Below are positions 6,338 to 16,270 of a DNA stretch of 64,000 nucleotides, in pieces (the stretch's first letter is position 1; the number at the start of each line of letters is the position of its first letter). The position numbers and the translations under genes were made by a program. Location of the stretch: the NCBI GenBank assembly GCA_002841335.1, contig PHEY01000003.1:124001-188000 (forward strand), written 5' to 3'. Source of the stretch: Actinobacteria bacterium HGW-Actinobacteria-2. GTDB lineage: Bacteria; Actinomycetota; Actinomycetes; Propionibacteriales; Propionibacteriaceae. The notes beneath the pieces are model-generated. The model was not told the DNA's origin, ran no database searches, and saw only the letters and a program-made list of their open reading frames with translations.

Positions 6338-8815
6338 ATGGAAGCCTCCACCGCACCGGCCAGCAGCACTGAGTCTGGCCCGTCGGGAGCCGCTGCCCCA
6401 CTCCTAGCCCTGCGAGACATCGACAAGACCTTCGGCATCACGCACGCGCTTTCTCGCGCGAGCCTGACGATCTCGCCCGGCGAGGTGGTCGGGCTGGTCG
6501 GCCCGAACGGGGCCGGCAAGAGCACCTTGATCAAGGTCATTACCGGCGTGTTGGAGCCGACCGCAGGAACCATCAGCGTCAACGGTCGCGATGTCCAGCA
6601 GATCTCCCATCGGGAGGTCGCCGAGCTCGGCATCTCCTGCGCCTACCAGGACCTCTCGCTGTGCACCAACCTGGCGATCTATGAGAACTTCGCGCTGCTC
6701 AACATGGACCACAAGCTGTGGGCCCCGGTGGGCTGGCGCAAGCGACAGCGTGCCGAAGTGAGCGCCCTCCTGGAGCGCTACTTCCCCGGCAACTCCATCG
6801 ATGTCTCCCAGCCGGTCTCGGCGCTCACCCTGGCTGAGCGCCAAATGGTGGAGATCTGCAAGGCGCTGATGAACGACAACCTCGGCTTGCTCATCTTGGA
6901 CGAACCGACCTCGGCGTTGTCTGCGAACCGAGCCGACCAGCTTCATCACGTCGTGCGGGAGATCTCTGAAGCGGGAGTGGCCGTCATCTACATCTCCCAC
7001 AAGCTGGATGAGATTCAACGCGTGTGTCATCGCATCCTGCTGCTGAAGAATGGCTCGAACGCCGGTGAATACGACCCGCGCGACATCAGCCCCGCCGACC
7101 TCGTCGGAATCATGGGCGGCGATGCCCGGGTCCGTGAGCGCCAGGATGTGCCCACCGTCGAGGTGGGCGCTGCGCTCGTGGTGGCCAATGGTCTGAGCTC
7201 GGACGGACTGAGTGATGTCAGTGCATCGGTTCACGCCGGCGAAATCGTCGGGATCGCGGGATTGGTCGGCAGCGGACAGACCACCTTGCTGAAGACGATC
7301 TTCGCTGCCGGGAAGCGCCGCCGACCAGGACTCGACGTCTACGGCAAGGTCGCCTACGTTAGCGGCGATCGTGCCGGTGAGGGAGTGTTCGGCCTGTGGA
7401 GCATCCTGGACAACATCCTGGTCTCCAGCTTGCGGTCGGTGACCCGTTTCGGGTTGCTGGACAAGACCGCGTCCAGGGAGTTGGGCCAACGCTGGTTTGA
7501 TCGGCTCAGGTTCCGGGCAGAGAACGTCGACAGCCCCATCACGTCCATGTCGGGCGGGAACCAGCAGAAAGCACTCATCGCCCGGGGGCTCGCCTCGGGG
7601 GCTGACATTCTGCTCCTGAACGACCCCACCGCCGGAGTCGACATCGAGACCAAGCAGGAGATCTACTCCCTGCTGGTTGAAGCCAAAGCAGCTGGCAAAG
7701 CCGTCGTCCTGCACAGCACCGAGGACGCGGAGATGGAGATCTGCGACCGGGTGTATGTGATGCGCGAGGGTCGCGTGACCGCCGAACTGATGGGCTCAGA
7801 AGTGACCGTCCCGAATGTCGTTCGGGCCTCCTTCTCTGAAGTAGATCGAGTCGCCGGGCGGGAGAGGTCGAGCGCGTCGCTGCTCAGGCGAGTTCTGCAG
7901 TCACGGCTGTTGCTTCCGATCATGGCGATGGTGATCATCTACGCACTCAATGCCATCGTGAACCCGAATGTGCTCTCGGTCGGAAGCACTCGACTTCTCC
8001 TGAACACCGCTGTGCCGCTGGTCTTCGCAGCGCTGGGGCAGATGTTCATCGTCACCGCCGGAGATATCGACATGGGCAACGGCTTCTCCATCGGCCTGGC
8101 CAATGTGTTGGTTGCCGTGGTGCTGAGTCAGAACCTGGTGGTGGGCATCGTCAGCCTGCTGCTCCTGGTTGCCGGCTACGCAGCCATGGGTGCTTTGATC
8201 CACCTGCGCCAACTTCCCGCCATCGTCGTCACCCTCGGCGCGCAGTTCATCTGGCTGGGAATCGCCTTGATCATCGCGCCCGTCCCGGGGGGACAGAGTC
8301 CGAAGTGGCTCGGACGCCTCTACACCTCATCGTTGCTGTACGTACCGATGCCGGTCGTGTTGTGCATCGTCGCAGCCGTAGTCACCTGGTTCATCATCTT
8401 CCGGTGGAAGTACGGGATGGTGCTGCGGGGAATCGGTAACAACCGCGACGCCATCGAACGCTCGGGTTGGTCCTACGTCGTCGGGAAGATGGCCAACTAC
8501 GGCTTTTCCGGGCTGATGGTCGCGTTCGCCGGCGTCACCTTCACGGCAGTGACCTACGCAGCGGACGTCAACACCTCGGCCTCCTTCTGCATGCTGAGCA
8601 TCGCAACGGTGATCGTGGGCGGCTGTGAGATGGCCGGAGGCGTCGTCGAGCCAGTGGGGGTGGTTGCGGCCGGTGTCGCCATGTCGCTGATTACCTCGCT
8701 GCTGATCTTCATCCAAGTGGACTCCAACCTCCAGGTGGCAGTGACCGGCTTGATCATCATCTTGGTGCTCGCTGCCCGGATGCTCACGAACAAGAAGGCG
8801 GTCATCGCGGCATGA
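6338..8815 (+). CDS. Fused sugar ABC transporter: two ATPase domains plus permease (RbsA-RbsC type)
   Basis: This 825-residue protein joins two proteins that are normally separate. Residues 20-500 are an RbsA/XylG-type double ATPase: Walker A GPNGAGKST (55-63) and LILDEPTSAL (Asp188, Glu189) in the first half. The second half is degenerate as expected, with GLVGSGQTT (308-316, Gln at the Lys position) and LLLNDPTAG (Asn428-Asp429 replacing Asp-Glu), but keeps MSGGNQQ. Residues 520-825 are an RbsC-type permease with about eight to ten membrane segments. No stop or frameshift separates the parts. It overlaps the second permease by ATGA. Confidence 0.85.
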   Translation: MEASTAPASSTESGPSGAAAPLLALRDIDKTFGITHALSRASLTISPGEVVGLVGPNGAGKSTLIKVITGVLEPTAGTISVNGRDVQQISHREVAELGISCAYQDLSLCTNLAIYENFALLNMDHKLWAPVGWRKRQRAEVSALLERYFPGNSIDVSQPVSALTLAERQMVEICKALMNDNLGLLILDEPTSALSANRADQLHHVVREISEAGVAVIYISHKLDEIQRVCHRILLLKNGSNAGEYDPRDISPADLVGIMGGDARVRERQDVPTVEVGAALVVANGLSSDGLSDVSASVHAGEIVGIAGLVGSGQTTLLKTIFAAGKRRRPGLDVYGKVAYVSGDRAGEGVFGLWSILDNILVSSLRSVTRFGLLDKTASRELGQRWFDRLRFRAENVDSPITSMSGGNQQKALIARGLASGADILLLNDPTAGVDIETKQEIYSLLVEAKAAGKAVVLHSTEDAEMEICDRVYVMREGRVTAELMGSEVTVPNVVRASFSEVDRVAGRERSSASLLRRVLQSRLLLPIMAMVIIYALNAIVNPNVLSVGSTRLLLNTAVPLVFAALGQMFIVTAGDIDMGNGFSIGLANVLVAVVLSQNLVVGIVSLLLLVAGYAAMGALIHLRQLPAIVVTLGAQFIWLGIALIIAPVPGGQSPKWLGRLYTSSLLYVPMPVVLCIVAAVVTWFIIFRWKYGMVLRGIGNNRDAIERSGWSYVVGKMANYGFSGLMVAFAGVTFTAVTYAADVNTSASFCMLSIATVIVGGCEMAGGVVEPVGVVAAGVAMSLITSLLIFIQVDSNLQVAVTGLIIILVLAARMLTNKKAVIAA

Positions 8816-9816
8816 AGCGCATAGTCGATTTCGTTCAGAAGCACCCGGCGGTCTGGCCGATCCTGGGCTGCCTCGTCTTCTTGGTCATGATCGCGGGGCT
8901 CACTGGAAGCCCTGACGCCAATGTCTTGTTCACCACAGCTCGGCTGGCTACTTTCGCGGCCCTCCTCGGGCTCGCTCAGATGGTCGTGGTGACCAGTGGT
9001 GACGGTGCCATCGATCTCTCCCAGGTGTACGTGCTCACTCTGTGCGCCTATGCCTCGACCACGCTGATGGACGTCAATCCAGTCCTCGGCTTTGTCGTCG
9101 CCGTGCTGATCGGGGGCCTTGCCGGCCTCGTGAACGGGTTGATCAACATCTACCTCAAGATTCCGGCGATGGTCACCACCTTGGCCACGGGTTACTTGTA
9201 CTTCACGGTGATCCTGATCGGGTCCTCGCATATGAAGGTTCTTCCTCATCCCGGGTTCGTTGACCTGATCACCGGCGGAGTCGGCCCGGTCTCGACCCAA
9301 ACCATCGTGGTTGTGATGGTGGCGCTGGTGCTTGCTGTGGTTCTCTACCGAACGCCCTACGGCAAGCAGCTGCACGCCATCGGTCAGAACCGGAACGCTG
9401 CCCACTTGGCCGGCATCCCGACCAACCGGGTGGTCATCACCGCCTTCGTGGTCGGCGGCCTGCTGAGTGGGTTGGCCGGAGTGATCGCCGCCGCGGTCAT
9501 GGGCGGTGCCTTCCAGGACATGGGGATGTCGTACTTCCTGCCCTCGGTGGCCGCGACGTTCGTGGGTGGTACAGCGGCGTCAGGTGGACGCTCCAGCGTG
9601 CTGGGGGTCGCTTTCGGGGCACTGATGATGACCCTGATGTCGTCGTTCCTGAACACCACCGAGAGCATGTTCAACCTGGTGTCGGGGATCAAGCAGCTGA
9701 TCATGGGGACCTTCTTGGTGTTGATCCTGTTCGTCTCCGTGGCGGGCGTGAAGAGGCGGCGTCAGACCGTAGCCGCCACCACGGCGCCGGCGATGGCCAG
9801 CAACGAGAGCCTGTGA
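8812..9816 (+). CDS. Ribose-type sugar ABC transporter permease
   Basis: A 334-residue membrane protein of the BPD_transp_2 (RbsC/XylH) class, with about eight to ten hydrophobic segments. GDGAIDLSQ after the second segment and GKQLHAIGQNRNAAHLAGI in the long cytoplasmic loop are the typical family patterns for contact with the ATPase. Its ATG overlaps the TGA of the fused ATPase-permease gene, implying coupled translation. The importer would therefore contain two different permease halves, one fused and one free, so the fused chain and this protein could form the complete translocator. Confidence 0.85.
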   Translation: MKRIVDFVQKHPAVWPILGCLVFLVMIAGLTGSPDANVLFTTARLATFAALLGLAQMVVVTSGDGAIDLSQVYVLTLCAYASTTLMDVNPVLGFVVAVLIGGLAGLVNGLINIYLKIPAMVTTLATGYLYFTVILIGSSHMKVLPHPGFVDLITGGVGPVSTQTIVVVMVALVLAVVLYRTPYGKQLHAIGQNRNAAHLAGIPTNRVVITAFVVGGLLSGLAGVIAAAVMGGAFQDMGMSYFLPSVAATFVGGTAASGGRSSVLGVAFGALMMTLMSSFLNTTESMFNLVSGIKQLIMGTFLVLILFVSVAGVKRRRQTVAATTAPAMASNESL

Positions 9817-9847
9817 ACCTCTCGACAACGAGACGAAGGAGCATGCA

Positions 9848-10966
9848 GTGAAGATGGGCTTCCGCTGGTACGGCGAGGGCAACGACACGGTCACTCTCGA
9901 TGAGATCCGGCAGATCCCTGGCGTCGAGACGATTGTCTGGAGCCTGCACCACAAGCAGGCAGGAGAGGCCTGGGGTGAGCAGGAGATCGCGGACGCTGTC
10001 TCGGCGATCACTCGGATTCCCGCAGAGGCTGCGAGCCGGGGTGTGAGCAAGCGCTTTGACGCGGAGGTCGTGGAGTCGGTCAACGTTCATGAGTCGATCA
10101 AGCTCGGACGTACCGTTCTTGGACTCAGCCGGGACGAGGCCATCGATAACTACATCACCACCATCCAGCGCCTTGGTCGCGCCGGCGTCCGGGTGGTCTG
10201 CTACAACTTCATGCCGGTGTTCGACTGGCTGCGAACCGACATGTGGCATCCGCTGCCTGATGGTTCAACGGCGATGTTCTACGAGAAGGCCGTTGTTGAT
10301 CAAATGTCGCCGCAGACACTGATCGATGAGATGCGCGCCAACTCCGGCGGACTCACACTTCCGGGGTGGGAACCGGAGCGGCTGGCGAGCTTCGCTGAAC
10401 TCAATGCCGCCTACGTCGGGGTTGGACACGAGGACATGTACGCCAACTACAAGTACTTCCTCGACGCCGTCATCCCGACCTGTGAGGAGTACGACGTCAA
10501 GCTGGGCGTTCATCCCGACGATCCCCCCTTCGACCTCTTCGGCTGGCCGCGGGTGGTCTCGACCAAAGCCGATCTGGCCCGGGTGCTCTCCCTCAACGAG
10601 AGCGCCTACAACGGGCTGACTCTGTGCCTGGGCTCTTTCTCGGCCAACCCCGAACACGATGCCGTGGATGCCGTGAAGGCCTTCATGGACCGCATCCACT
10701 TCACCCACGTCCGCAACATCAAGCACTTCGGAAACGGTGACTTCGTCGAGGTTGCTCACCGAGCCGAGGAAGGCAGCGTCGACACTGTCGGGATCATGGC
10801 CGCCTACGCCCAGGCCGGATACACCGGCTACGTCCGGCCGGATCACGGCCGACATCTCTGGGACGAGAACACCACCCGGCGACCGCGGCCTGGATACGGG
10901 CTCTACGACCGAGCATTGGGGATCCAGTACCTACTGGGGGTGTGGGACGCGTCGACTCGTCGCTAG
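9848..10966 (+). CDS. uxuA: D-mannonate dehydratase
   Basis: A 372-residue product beginning MGFRWYGEGNDTVTLDEI, the UxuA family start, with LGVHPDDPPFDLFGWPR (metal-binding His and Asp), a conserved LCLGSFS strand, HFTHVRNIKHFG and VRPDHGRHLWDE. It dehydrates D-mannonate to 2-keto-3-deoxygluconate, between UxuB and KdgK. GTG 9848 is preferred over ATG 9854 because AGGAG lies 7 nt before it. It is last in the transport operon, 31 nt after the permease, so import and the dehydratase step would be induced together. Confidence 0.9.
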   Translation: MKMGFRWYGEGNDTVTLDEIRQIPGVETIVWSLHHKQAGEAWGEQEIADAVSAITRIPAEAASRGVSKRFDAEVVESVNVHESIKLGRTVLGLSRDEAIDNYITTIQRLGRAGVRVVCYNFMPVFDWLRTDMWHPLPDGSTAMFYEKAVVDQMSPQTLIDEMRANSGGLTLPGWEPERLASFAELNAAYVGVGHEDMYANYKYFLDAVIPTCEEYDVKLGVHPDDPPFDLFGWPRVVSTKADLARVLSLNESAYNGLTLCLGSFSANPEHDAVDAVKAFMDRIHFTHVRNIKHFGNGDFVEVAHRAEEGSVDTVGIMAAYAQAGYTGYVRPDHGRHLWDENTTRRPRPGYGLYDRALGIQYLLGVWDASTRR

Positions 10967-11027
10967 CGGCTATCGGGGTCCCGGGGTCGGAGGCCGGCAC
11001 GGACCCGCGCTGCTAACGTGATCGCCC

Positions 11028-11504
11028 ATGGAGATCTCCCCGCCCGTCCGGCTGCGTTCTTGCCGTGACCAGGCGGAATGGCCGACTTTGGTGGCGATCT
11101 GGCGCCGCGCGGTGGAAGCGACTCACCACTTCCTCACCGCCGCCGACATCGACCAGATCGAGTCCCAACTGATCCCGAACTACCTTCCCGCGGTCGCGCT
11201 GACGGTCGCCGAAACCGAGCGCGGGATCGTCGGCTTCAGTGGCATCGCCGACGGCAAGCTGGAGATGCTCTTCGTGGACGCCGACACCCGCGGCGGTGGC
11301 GTCGGGACAGCGCTGCTGCGCGACGCGATTGCGGCTCACCCCGCTCTCCTGGTGGACGTGAATGAGCAGAACCCCGAGGCGCTCGGTTTCTACCGGCACC
11401 ACGGCTTCGACGTGGTCGCGCGCAGCGAGACTGACGCTGACGGCCGCCCGTTCCCCCTGCTCCACTTGGCCAGGTCGGTGACCGGCTCTACGGCGTTCCG
11501 ATGA
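11028..11504 (+). CDS. GNAT-family N-acetyltransferase
   Basis: A 158-residue acyltransferase. LEMLFVDADTRGGGVGTALL holds the acetyl-CoA pyrophosphate loop (RGGGVGTA, a variant of RGxGxG/A), and NEQNPEALGFYRHHGF is the usual strand-helix after it. The acceptor is unknown; the sequence resembles the YjaB-like small acetyltransferases. There is no Shine-Dalgarno sequence; TAACGT lies 8 nt before the ATG, so the mRNA may be leaderless. It overlaps the gluconokinase gene by ATGA and is therefore likely co-expressed with it. Confidence 0.75.
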   Translation: MEISPPVRLRSCRDQAEWPTLVAIWRRAVEATHHFLTAADIDQIESQLIPNYLPAVALTVAETERGIVGFSGIADGKLEMLFVDADTRGGGVGTALLRDAIAAHPALLVDVNEQNPEALGFYRHHGFDVVARSETDADGRPFPLLHLARSVTGSTAFR

Positions 11505-12013
11505 GCACACCGGTTGTCGTCGTGGTGATGGGGGTTGCCGGCGCGGGCAAGTCGACAGTGGCAACCGCACTGGCTCAGCAGCTGGGCTGGGAGTTTCAGG
11601 AAGGCGACGACCTGCACCCGTCGGCAAACATCGCCAAGATGGCCGCCGGAGAACCACTCACCGATGACGACCGGCGACCGTGGCTCGACCAGGTGCGTGC
11701 TCGCATCGACCAGTGGCTCGCCGCTGGAACCTCAGGCGTGGTCACCTGCTCGGCGCTCAAGCGTGCCTATCGCGACCGTCTCGCCACCGATGGCGTGGTG
11801 TTCGCGGTGCTGCACCTGGACCGAGCCACGCTCGCCGAGCGCTTGGATCGGCGCAGCGGGCACTTCATGGGTGCCGCCCTGCTCGACTCGCAACTGGCTA
11901 CCTACGAACCGCCCACCGATGATGAGCCGGCCGTCAGTATCGACGCCGACCAGGACCTTGACGCCATCGTCGATCAGTTGATCTCGCGGCTCCACCTGAC
12001 GCCGGCGCGCTGA
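11501..12013 (+). CDS. gntK: Gluconokinase
   Basis: A 170-residue P-loop kinase: GVAGAGKST at residues 11-19 is the Walker A loop, QEGDDLHPSANIAKM is the gluconate-site pattern of thermoresistant gluconokinases, and TCSALKRAYRDRLA is the lid-proximal motif. Length and pattern match GntK/IdnK. It makes 6-phosphogluconate from gluconate and ATP. Its ATG overlaps the stop of the GNAT gene. Nearness to the hexuronate genes and the lactonase suggests a general sugar-acid region, but there is no visible shared operator. Confidence 0.9.
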   Translation: MSTPVVVVVMGVAGAGKSTVATALAQQLGWEFQEGDDLHPSANIAKMAAGEPLTDDDRRPWLDQVRARIDQWLAAGTSGVVTCSALKRAYRDRLATDGVVFAVLHLDRATLAERLDRRSGHFMGAALLDSQLATYEPPTDDEPAVSIDADQDLDAIVDQLISRLHLTPAR

Positions 12014-12034
12014 CGACGGCGGCCTCGACGACGC

Positions 12035-12478
12035 TCAGCTGGGGGTGCCCCAGACGACGCGCTCGGCCTCGCTGACCAGGAGCTCACCGAAGGCCACTTC
12101 GCGGGTGATCGGCTGAAGGCGGTACGGGATCATGATTTCCAGTGCGACGCCCTCGCGATGCTCCAGGACGATCCGGATCGCGTCGGTGTCCAGATCGGGC
12201 AGATGGACATCGGCCACCACTGCCGTCGCGCGCAGGTCGTCGCGCTTCTCGGTGAGCCCGGCGTTGAGGACATCGATGACTTCCGTCGATTCGGGCTTGT
12301 CATCGCCGACTTCGGCGGCAGCCATGCTCTGCTCACCGTCGGTACCGACGACGAACGCGAACGGGAAGAACTCGCCGCGAGCGAGCAGTTGATGCTCGGC
12401 GAAATCCCACACCGGTTCGACCAGGCCGTCCAAGTCATCTTGGGCAGCTTCGCTGATCTCCTCACGCCACGACGTCAT
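12035..12478 (-). CDS. Conserved hypothetical acidic protein
   Basis: I do not recognise a named family. The 147-residue product is acidic and soluble, with EFFPFAFVVGTDGEQ and VALEIMIPYRLQP as its most distinctive strands, and no signal or membrane segment. GAGGAGA is 5 nt upstream of the ATG, which supports a real gene. It is convergent with gntK (21-bp gap) and diverges from the aldo/keto reductase. The pattern is reminiscent of small actinobacterial proteins of unknown function. Confidence 0.6.
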   Translation of the reverse strand: MTSWREEISEAAQDDLDGLVEPVWDFAEHQLLARGEFFPFAFVVGTDGEQSMAAAEVGDDKPESTEVIDVLNAGLTEKRDDLRATAVVADVHLPDLDTDAIRIVLEHREGVALEIMIPYRLQPITREVAFGELLVSEAERVVWGTPS

Positions 12479-12571
12479 TACATCTCCTCATCTGGGGCTG
12501 GCTCCATCCTGACATCCCGCGCCTAGACTGAAAGACGTTCTGCCTCTACCTGACCAGCCGAAAGGAAGGCG

Positions 12572-13570
<999 letters not shown>

Positions 13571-13661
13571 GGGATTCCGCACTTTCACCGGCCGAGGGGA
13601 CTCAGGGGCGGTGAGATAGGAGGGTGAGCGCCGACGGCGCCAACCCGAAAGGACCCCTTCG

Positions 13662-14045
13662 ATGGACTTCTTCCATGACCTCGGCAGCTTCTTCCTGGCG
13701 CTGCTGAGCTTCTTCGTACTCGTTGCCTGGCTGATGGCGCTGTTCTCGATCGTCGCCGACCTGTTCCGTGATCGGGAGTTGGCGGGCTGGGCCAAGGCCG
13801 TCTGGCTGTTCTTCCTGATCGTCATCCCGCTGTTCACTGCGCTGATCTACGTGATCGCTCGCGGCGGCGGCATGGCCGAGCGGGCCATGGCGGACGCCAA
13901 AGCCAGCAAGGCCGAGGCCGACGAGTACATCCGCTCGGTCGCCAGTGGTGCGGTCGGTGAGATCGCCAAGGCGAAGGAACTGCTGGACGCCGGCGCCATC
14001 ACCCCCGAGGAGTTCGCCACCCTGAAGGCCAAGGCTCTGGCCTGA
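13662..14045 (+). CDS. Small membrane protein with C-terminal SHOCT domain
   Basis: The 127-residue product has two membrane helices (about residues 8-33 and 46-68), the second ending in VIARGGGMAERA, as in proteins with a phospholipase-D-nuclease-like N-terminal membrane module. A helical linker leads to IAKAKELLDAGAITPEEFATLKAKAL, the SHOCT (short C-terminal) domain, which is thought to help oligomerisation. No enzyme activity is expected. AAAGGA is the ribosome site. A strong bidirectional hairpin separates it from galE. Confidence 0.75.
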   Translation: MDFFHDLGSFFLALLSFFVLVAWLMALFSIVADLFRDRELAGWAKAVWLFFLIVIPLFTALIYVIARGGGMAERAMADAKASKAEADEYIRSVASGAVGEIAKAKELLDAGAITPEEFATLKAKALA

Positions 14046-14057
14046 CGCCTCGACCAC

Positions 14058-14093
14058 AAAGGCTCAGCGCTTCACCCGAAGCCCTGAGCCTTT
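14058..14093. terminator. Bidirectional terminator between the SHOCT gene and galE
   Basis: AAAGGCTCAG (14058-14067) pairs with CTGAGCCTTT (14084-14093); inside it GCTTC (69-73) pairs with GAAGC (78-82) around an ACCC loop, with one C-C mismatch. A-run on one side and T-run on the other make it work for both convergent genes. Confidence 0.85.
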
Positions 14094-14110
14094 GTCGTGT
14101 CCGTTGAGGG

Positions 14111-15124
14111 TCAGCCGGCGCGGTAGCCGTTCGGGTTGGCCGACTGCCAGCGGTAGGTGTCGGCGCACATCTCGTCCAGGGTGCGGGTGGCTTGCCAGCC
14201 GAGTTCGCGATTCGCCTTCCCGGGATCGGCGTAGGACGCAGCCACATCGCCGGGACGGCGCGGCTTCACCGCGTAGGCGATCGGGTGGCCGCACGCCTTC
14301 TCGTAAGCGTGCACGACTTCCAGCACCGAAGCGCCCTGGCCAGAACCCAGATTCCACACGTTCCAGCCGGCATGGTCGACCAGATAGTTCAGCGCGGCCA
14401 GGTGGCCGGCGGCCAGATCCATCACATGGACGTAGTCGCGCACACCGGTGCCGTCGACGGTGTCGTAGTCGTCACCGAACACCGCGAGCTGCGCCAGCCG
14501 TCCGCTGGCCACCTGGGCCACGAACGGAACCAGGTTGTTGGGGATGCCCCGCGGGTCCTCCCCGATCCGGCCGGACGGGTGTGCGCCGATCGGGTTGAAG
14601 TAGCGCAGCACGCCCACCGCGAGCTGGGGATCGGCTGCGGCCGCATCGGCCAGGATCTGCTCGATCATCCACTTGGTGCGTCCGTACGGATTGGTCGCTC
14701 CGGTGGGCGCGTCCTCGGTGAACGGCGGGGTGCCGTCGCCGTAGACGGTGGCCGAGGAGCTGAACACCAGTAGATGGCAGTCGTGGTCGGCCATCGCCTG
14801 AGCCAGCGTCACCGTGGCCGAGACGTTCTCGCGATAGTAAGTCAGTGGTAGTTGCGTCGACTCCCCCACCGCCTTCCAGCCGGCGAAGTGAATCACTGCC
14901 TCGGGGGCGAACCCACCGAAGGCCTGCTCCAGCACCACCGGATCGGCGATGTTGCCCTCGATGAACGCCGCCTCGCGTCCGGTGAGTTCGGCGACCCGGC
15001 GCAGCGACTCGGCCGAGGAGTTCGACAGATCGTCCACCACCAGGACGTCGTGGCCGGCCTCCAGCAGCACAAGCACCGTGTGAGATCCGATGTAGCCGGC
15101 ACCGCCGGTGACGAGAACGCGCAT
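14111..15124 (-). CDS. galE: UDP-glucose/UDP-N-acetylglucosamine 4-epimerase
   Basis: A 337-residue short-chain dehydrogenase fold: MRVLVTGGAGYIGSH is the NAD loop, SSATVYG and NPYGRTKWMIEQ carry the catalytic Ser/Thr, Tyr and Lys, and NPIGAHPSGRIGEDP is the GalE pattern. It interconverts the 4-epimers of UDP-glucose and, if the active-site pocket is wide enough, UDP-GlcNAc/UDP-GalNAc. It is 16 bp downstream of nagA and in the same direction, so it belongs to the nagB-nagA-galE unit. That context favours a role with N-acetylated sugars, which is inference. Confidence 0.9.
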   Translation of the reverse strand: MRVLVTGGAGYIGSHTVLVLLEAGHDVLVVDDLSNSSAESLRRVAELTGREAAFIEGNIADPVVLEQAFGGFAPEAVIHFAGWKAVGESTQLPLTYYRENVSATVTLAQAMADHDCHLLVFSSSATVYGDGTPPFTEDAPTGATNPYGRTKWMIEQILADAAAADPQLAVGVLRYFNPIGAHPSGRIGEDPRGIPNNLVPFVAQVASGRLAQLAVFGDDYDTVDGTGVRDYVHVMDLAAGHLAALNYLVDHAGWNVWNLGSGQGASVLEVVHAYEKACGHPIAYAVKPRRPGDVAASYADPGKANRELGWQATRTLDEMCADTYRWQSANPNGYRAG

Positions 15125-15140
15125 TCCTCAGGCTTTCCGT

Positions 15141-16268
15141 TCACTGGGCTGAATCATTGCCGCCAACCCATGTTCCCTGCCGCAGGGTGCGCTGCACCCG
15201 CAACCGGTCGTCCAACAACACTAGGTCCGCCGTCTGGCCGACCTGCAGGCGTCCGGCGTCCAGACCCAAGTATTGCGCGGGCTGGACGGTACTCGCCGCC
15301 AGCACCTGCGCGGGCTCGACTCCCCACGAGAAGCACTTCGCCACTGCGTCGGCCAGGATCAACGTCGAGCCGGCGATAGCCCCAGTGCTGGTAAGTCGGG
15401 CCACCCCGTCACACACGTCGACGGTCAGATTTCCCAGCAAGTAGCCGCCGTCGCCGAACCCGGCCGCAGCCATGGCGTCGGTGATCAGTACGACGCGCGA
15501 CGGGTAGGTCTGCAGCGTCCAGGCCACCAGTTCAGGGTCGACGTGGACGCCGTCGGCGATCAGTTCCAGCCACACCGCGGGGTTGCGGAGCAGCGCCAGG
15601 ATCGGGCCGGGGTCGCGGTGGTTCAGTAGCGGCATGGCGTTGAACAAGTGGGTGGCGCCGCGCGCTCCCCAACTCAGCGCCGCCTTCGCAGTGGCATAGT
15701 CGGCGGCGGTGTGGCCGACGGCCACCATCACTCCGGCCTCGGTGAGCAGGCGAGTGGCCGCCTCGGCGCCCGGCAACTCCGGCGCCAAGGTGGCCATCTT
15801 CACCGTGCCGCGTCCCGCAGCCAACACTTCTGCGATCACCGACTCGGTGGGGGCGGTCAGCAAAGACTCCTCATGGGCGCCCTTGCGCTCGGGTGCCAGC
15901 CACGGGCCTTCCAGGTGGATACCGGCCAACTCGCCGCGCTCGACCCAGCCGGCCAGGTGACTCACCTGCCGCACCAGGTTTGCGGTGGAGGCGGTGACCA
16001 GACTGGCGATCGTGGTGGTGGTGCCGCGCTCCCGGTGGGTGCGCAGCGCGGTGGCAGTGGCCTCGTCGTCGGGCTGGTCGAAGGAAGCGCCGCCCCCTCC
16101 GTGGCAATGGACGTCCACCAGTCCGGGCGCCAACCAGGACGAGCGCTGTGAGGGCGCGGCCGGCGGTTCGCCGGAGCCGATGCCGGTCAGTGTCTGGTCG
16201 GTGACCTCGACCCAACCGGGACTCAACACGGCATCGCCGGTGAAGATCTGCTCAGCCGCCAGGTACAT
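15141..16268 (-). CDS. nagA: N-acetylglucosamine-6-phosphate deacetylase
   Basis: A 375-residue amidohydrolase. LVDVHCHGGGG is the first metal motif, HLEGPWLAPERKGAH holds the conserved Glu, VGHTAADY and GATHLFNAM carry the two metal/substrate His residues, and LITDAMAAAG holds the catalytic Asp. It removes acetate from GlcNAc-6-phosphate to give glucosamine-6-phosphate. It starts 2 bp after nagB, so the two are translated from one message. Length and motifs are normal. Confidence 0.92.
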   Translation of the reverse strand: MYLAAEQIFTGDAVLSPGWVEVTDQTLTGIGSGEPPAAPSQRSSWLAPGLVDVHCHGGGGASFDQPDDEATATALRTHRERGTTTTIASLVTASTANLVRQVSHLAGWVERGELAGIHLEGPWLAPERKGAHEESLLTAPTESVIAEVLAAGRGTVKMATLAPELPGAEAATRLLTEAGVMVAVGHTAADYATAKAALSWGARGATHLFNAMPLLNHRDPGPILALLRNPAVWLELIADGVHVDPELVAWTLQTYPSRVVLITDAMAAAGFGDGGYLLGNLTVDVCDGVARLTSTGAIAGSTLILADAVAKCFSWGVEPAQVLAASTVQPAQYLGLDAGRLQVGQTADLVLLDDRLRVQRTLRQGTWVGGNDSAQ

Positions 16269-16270
16269 GG

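Noticed and set aside
6404-7714. Minus-strand open frame of 436 codons
   Set aside because: Antisense to the fused ABC transporter, which has intact Walker motifs; no start context.
14092-14598. Plus-strand Arg-rich frame opposite galE
   Set aside because: Starts in the terminator hairpin and has no plausible protein pattern; galE is certain.
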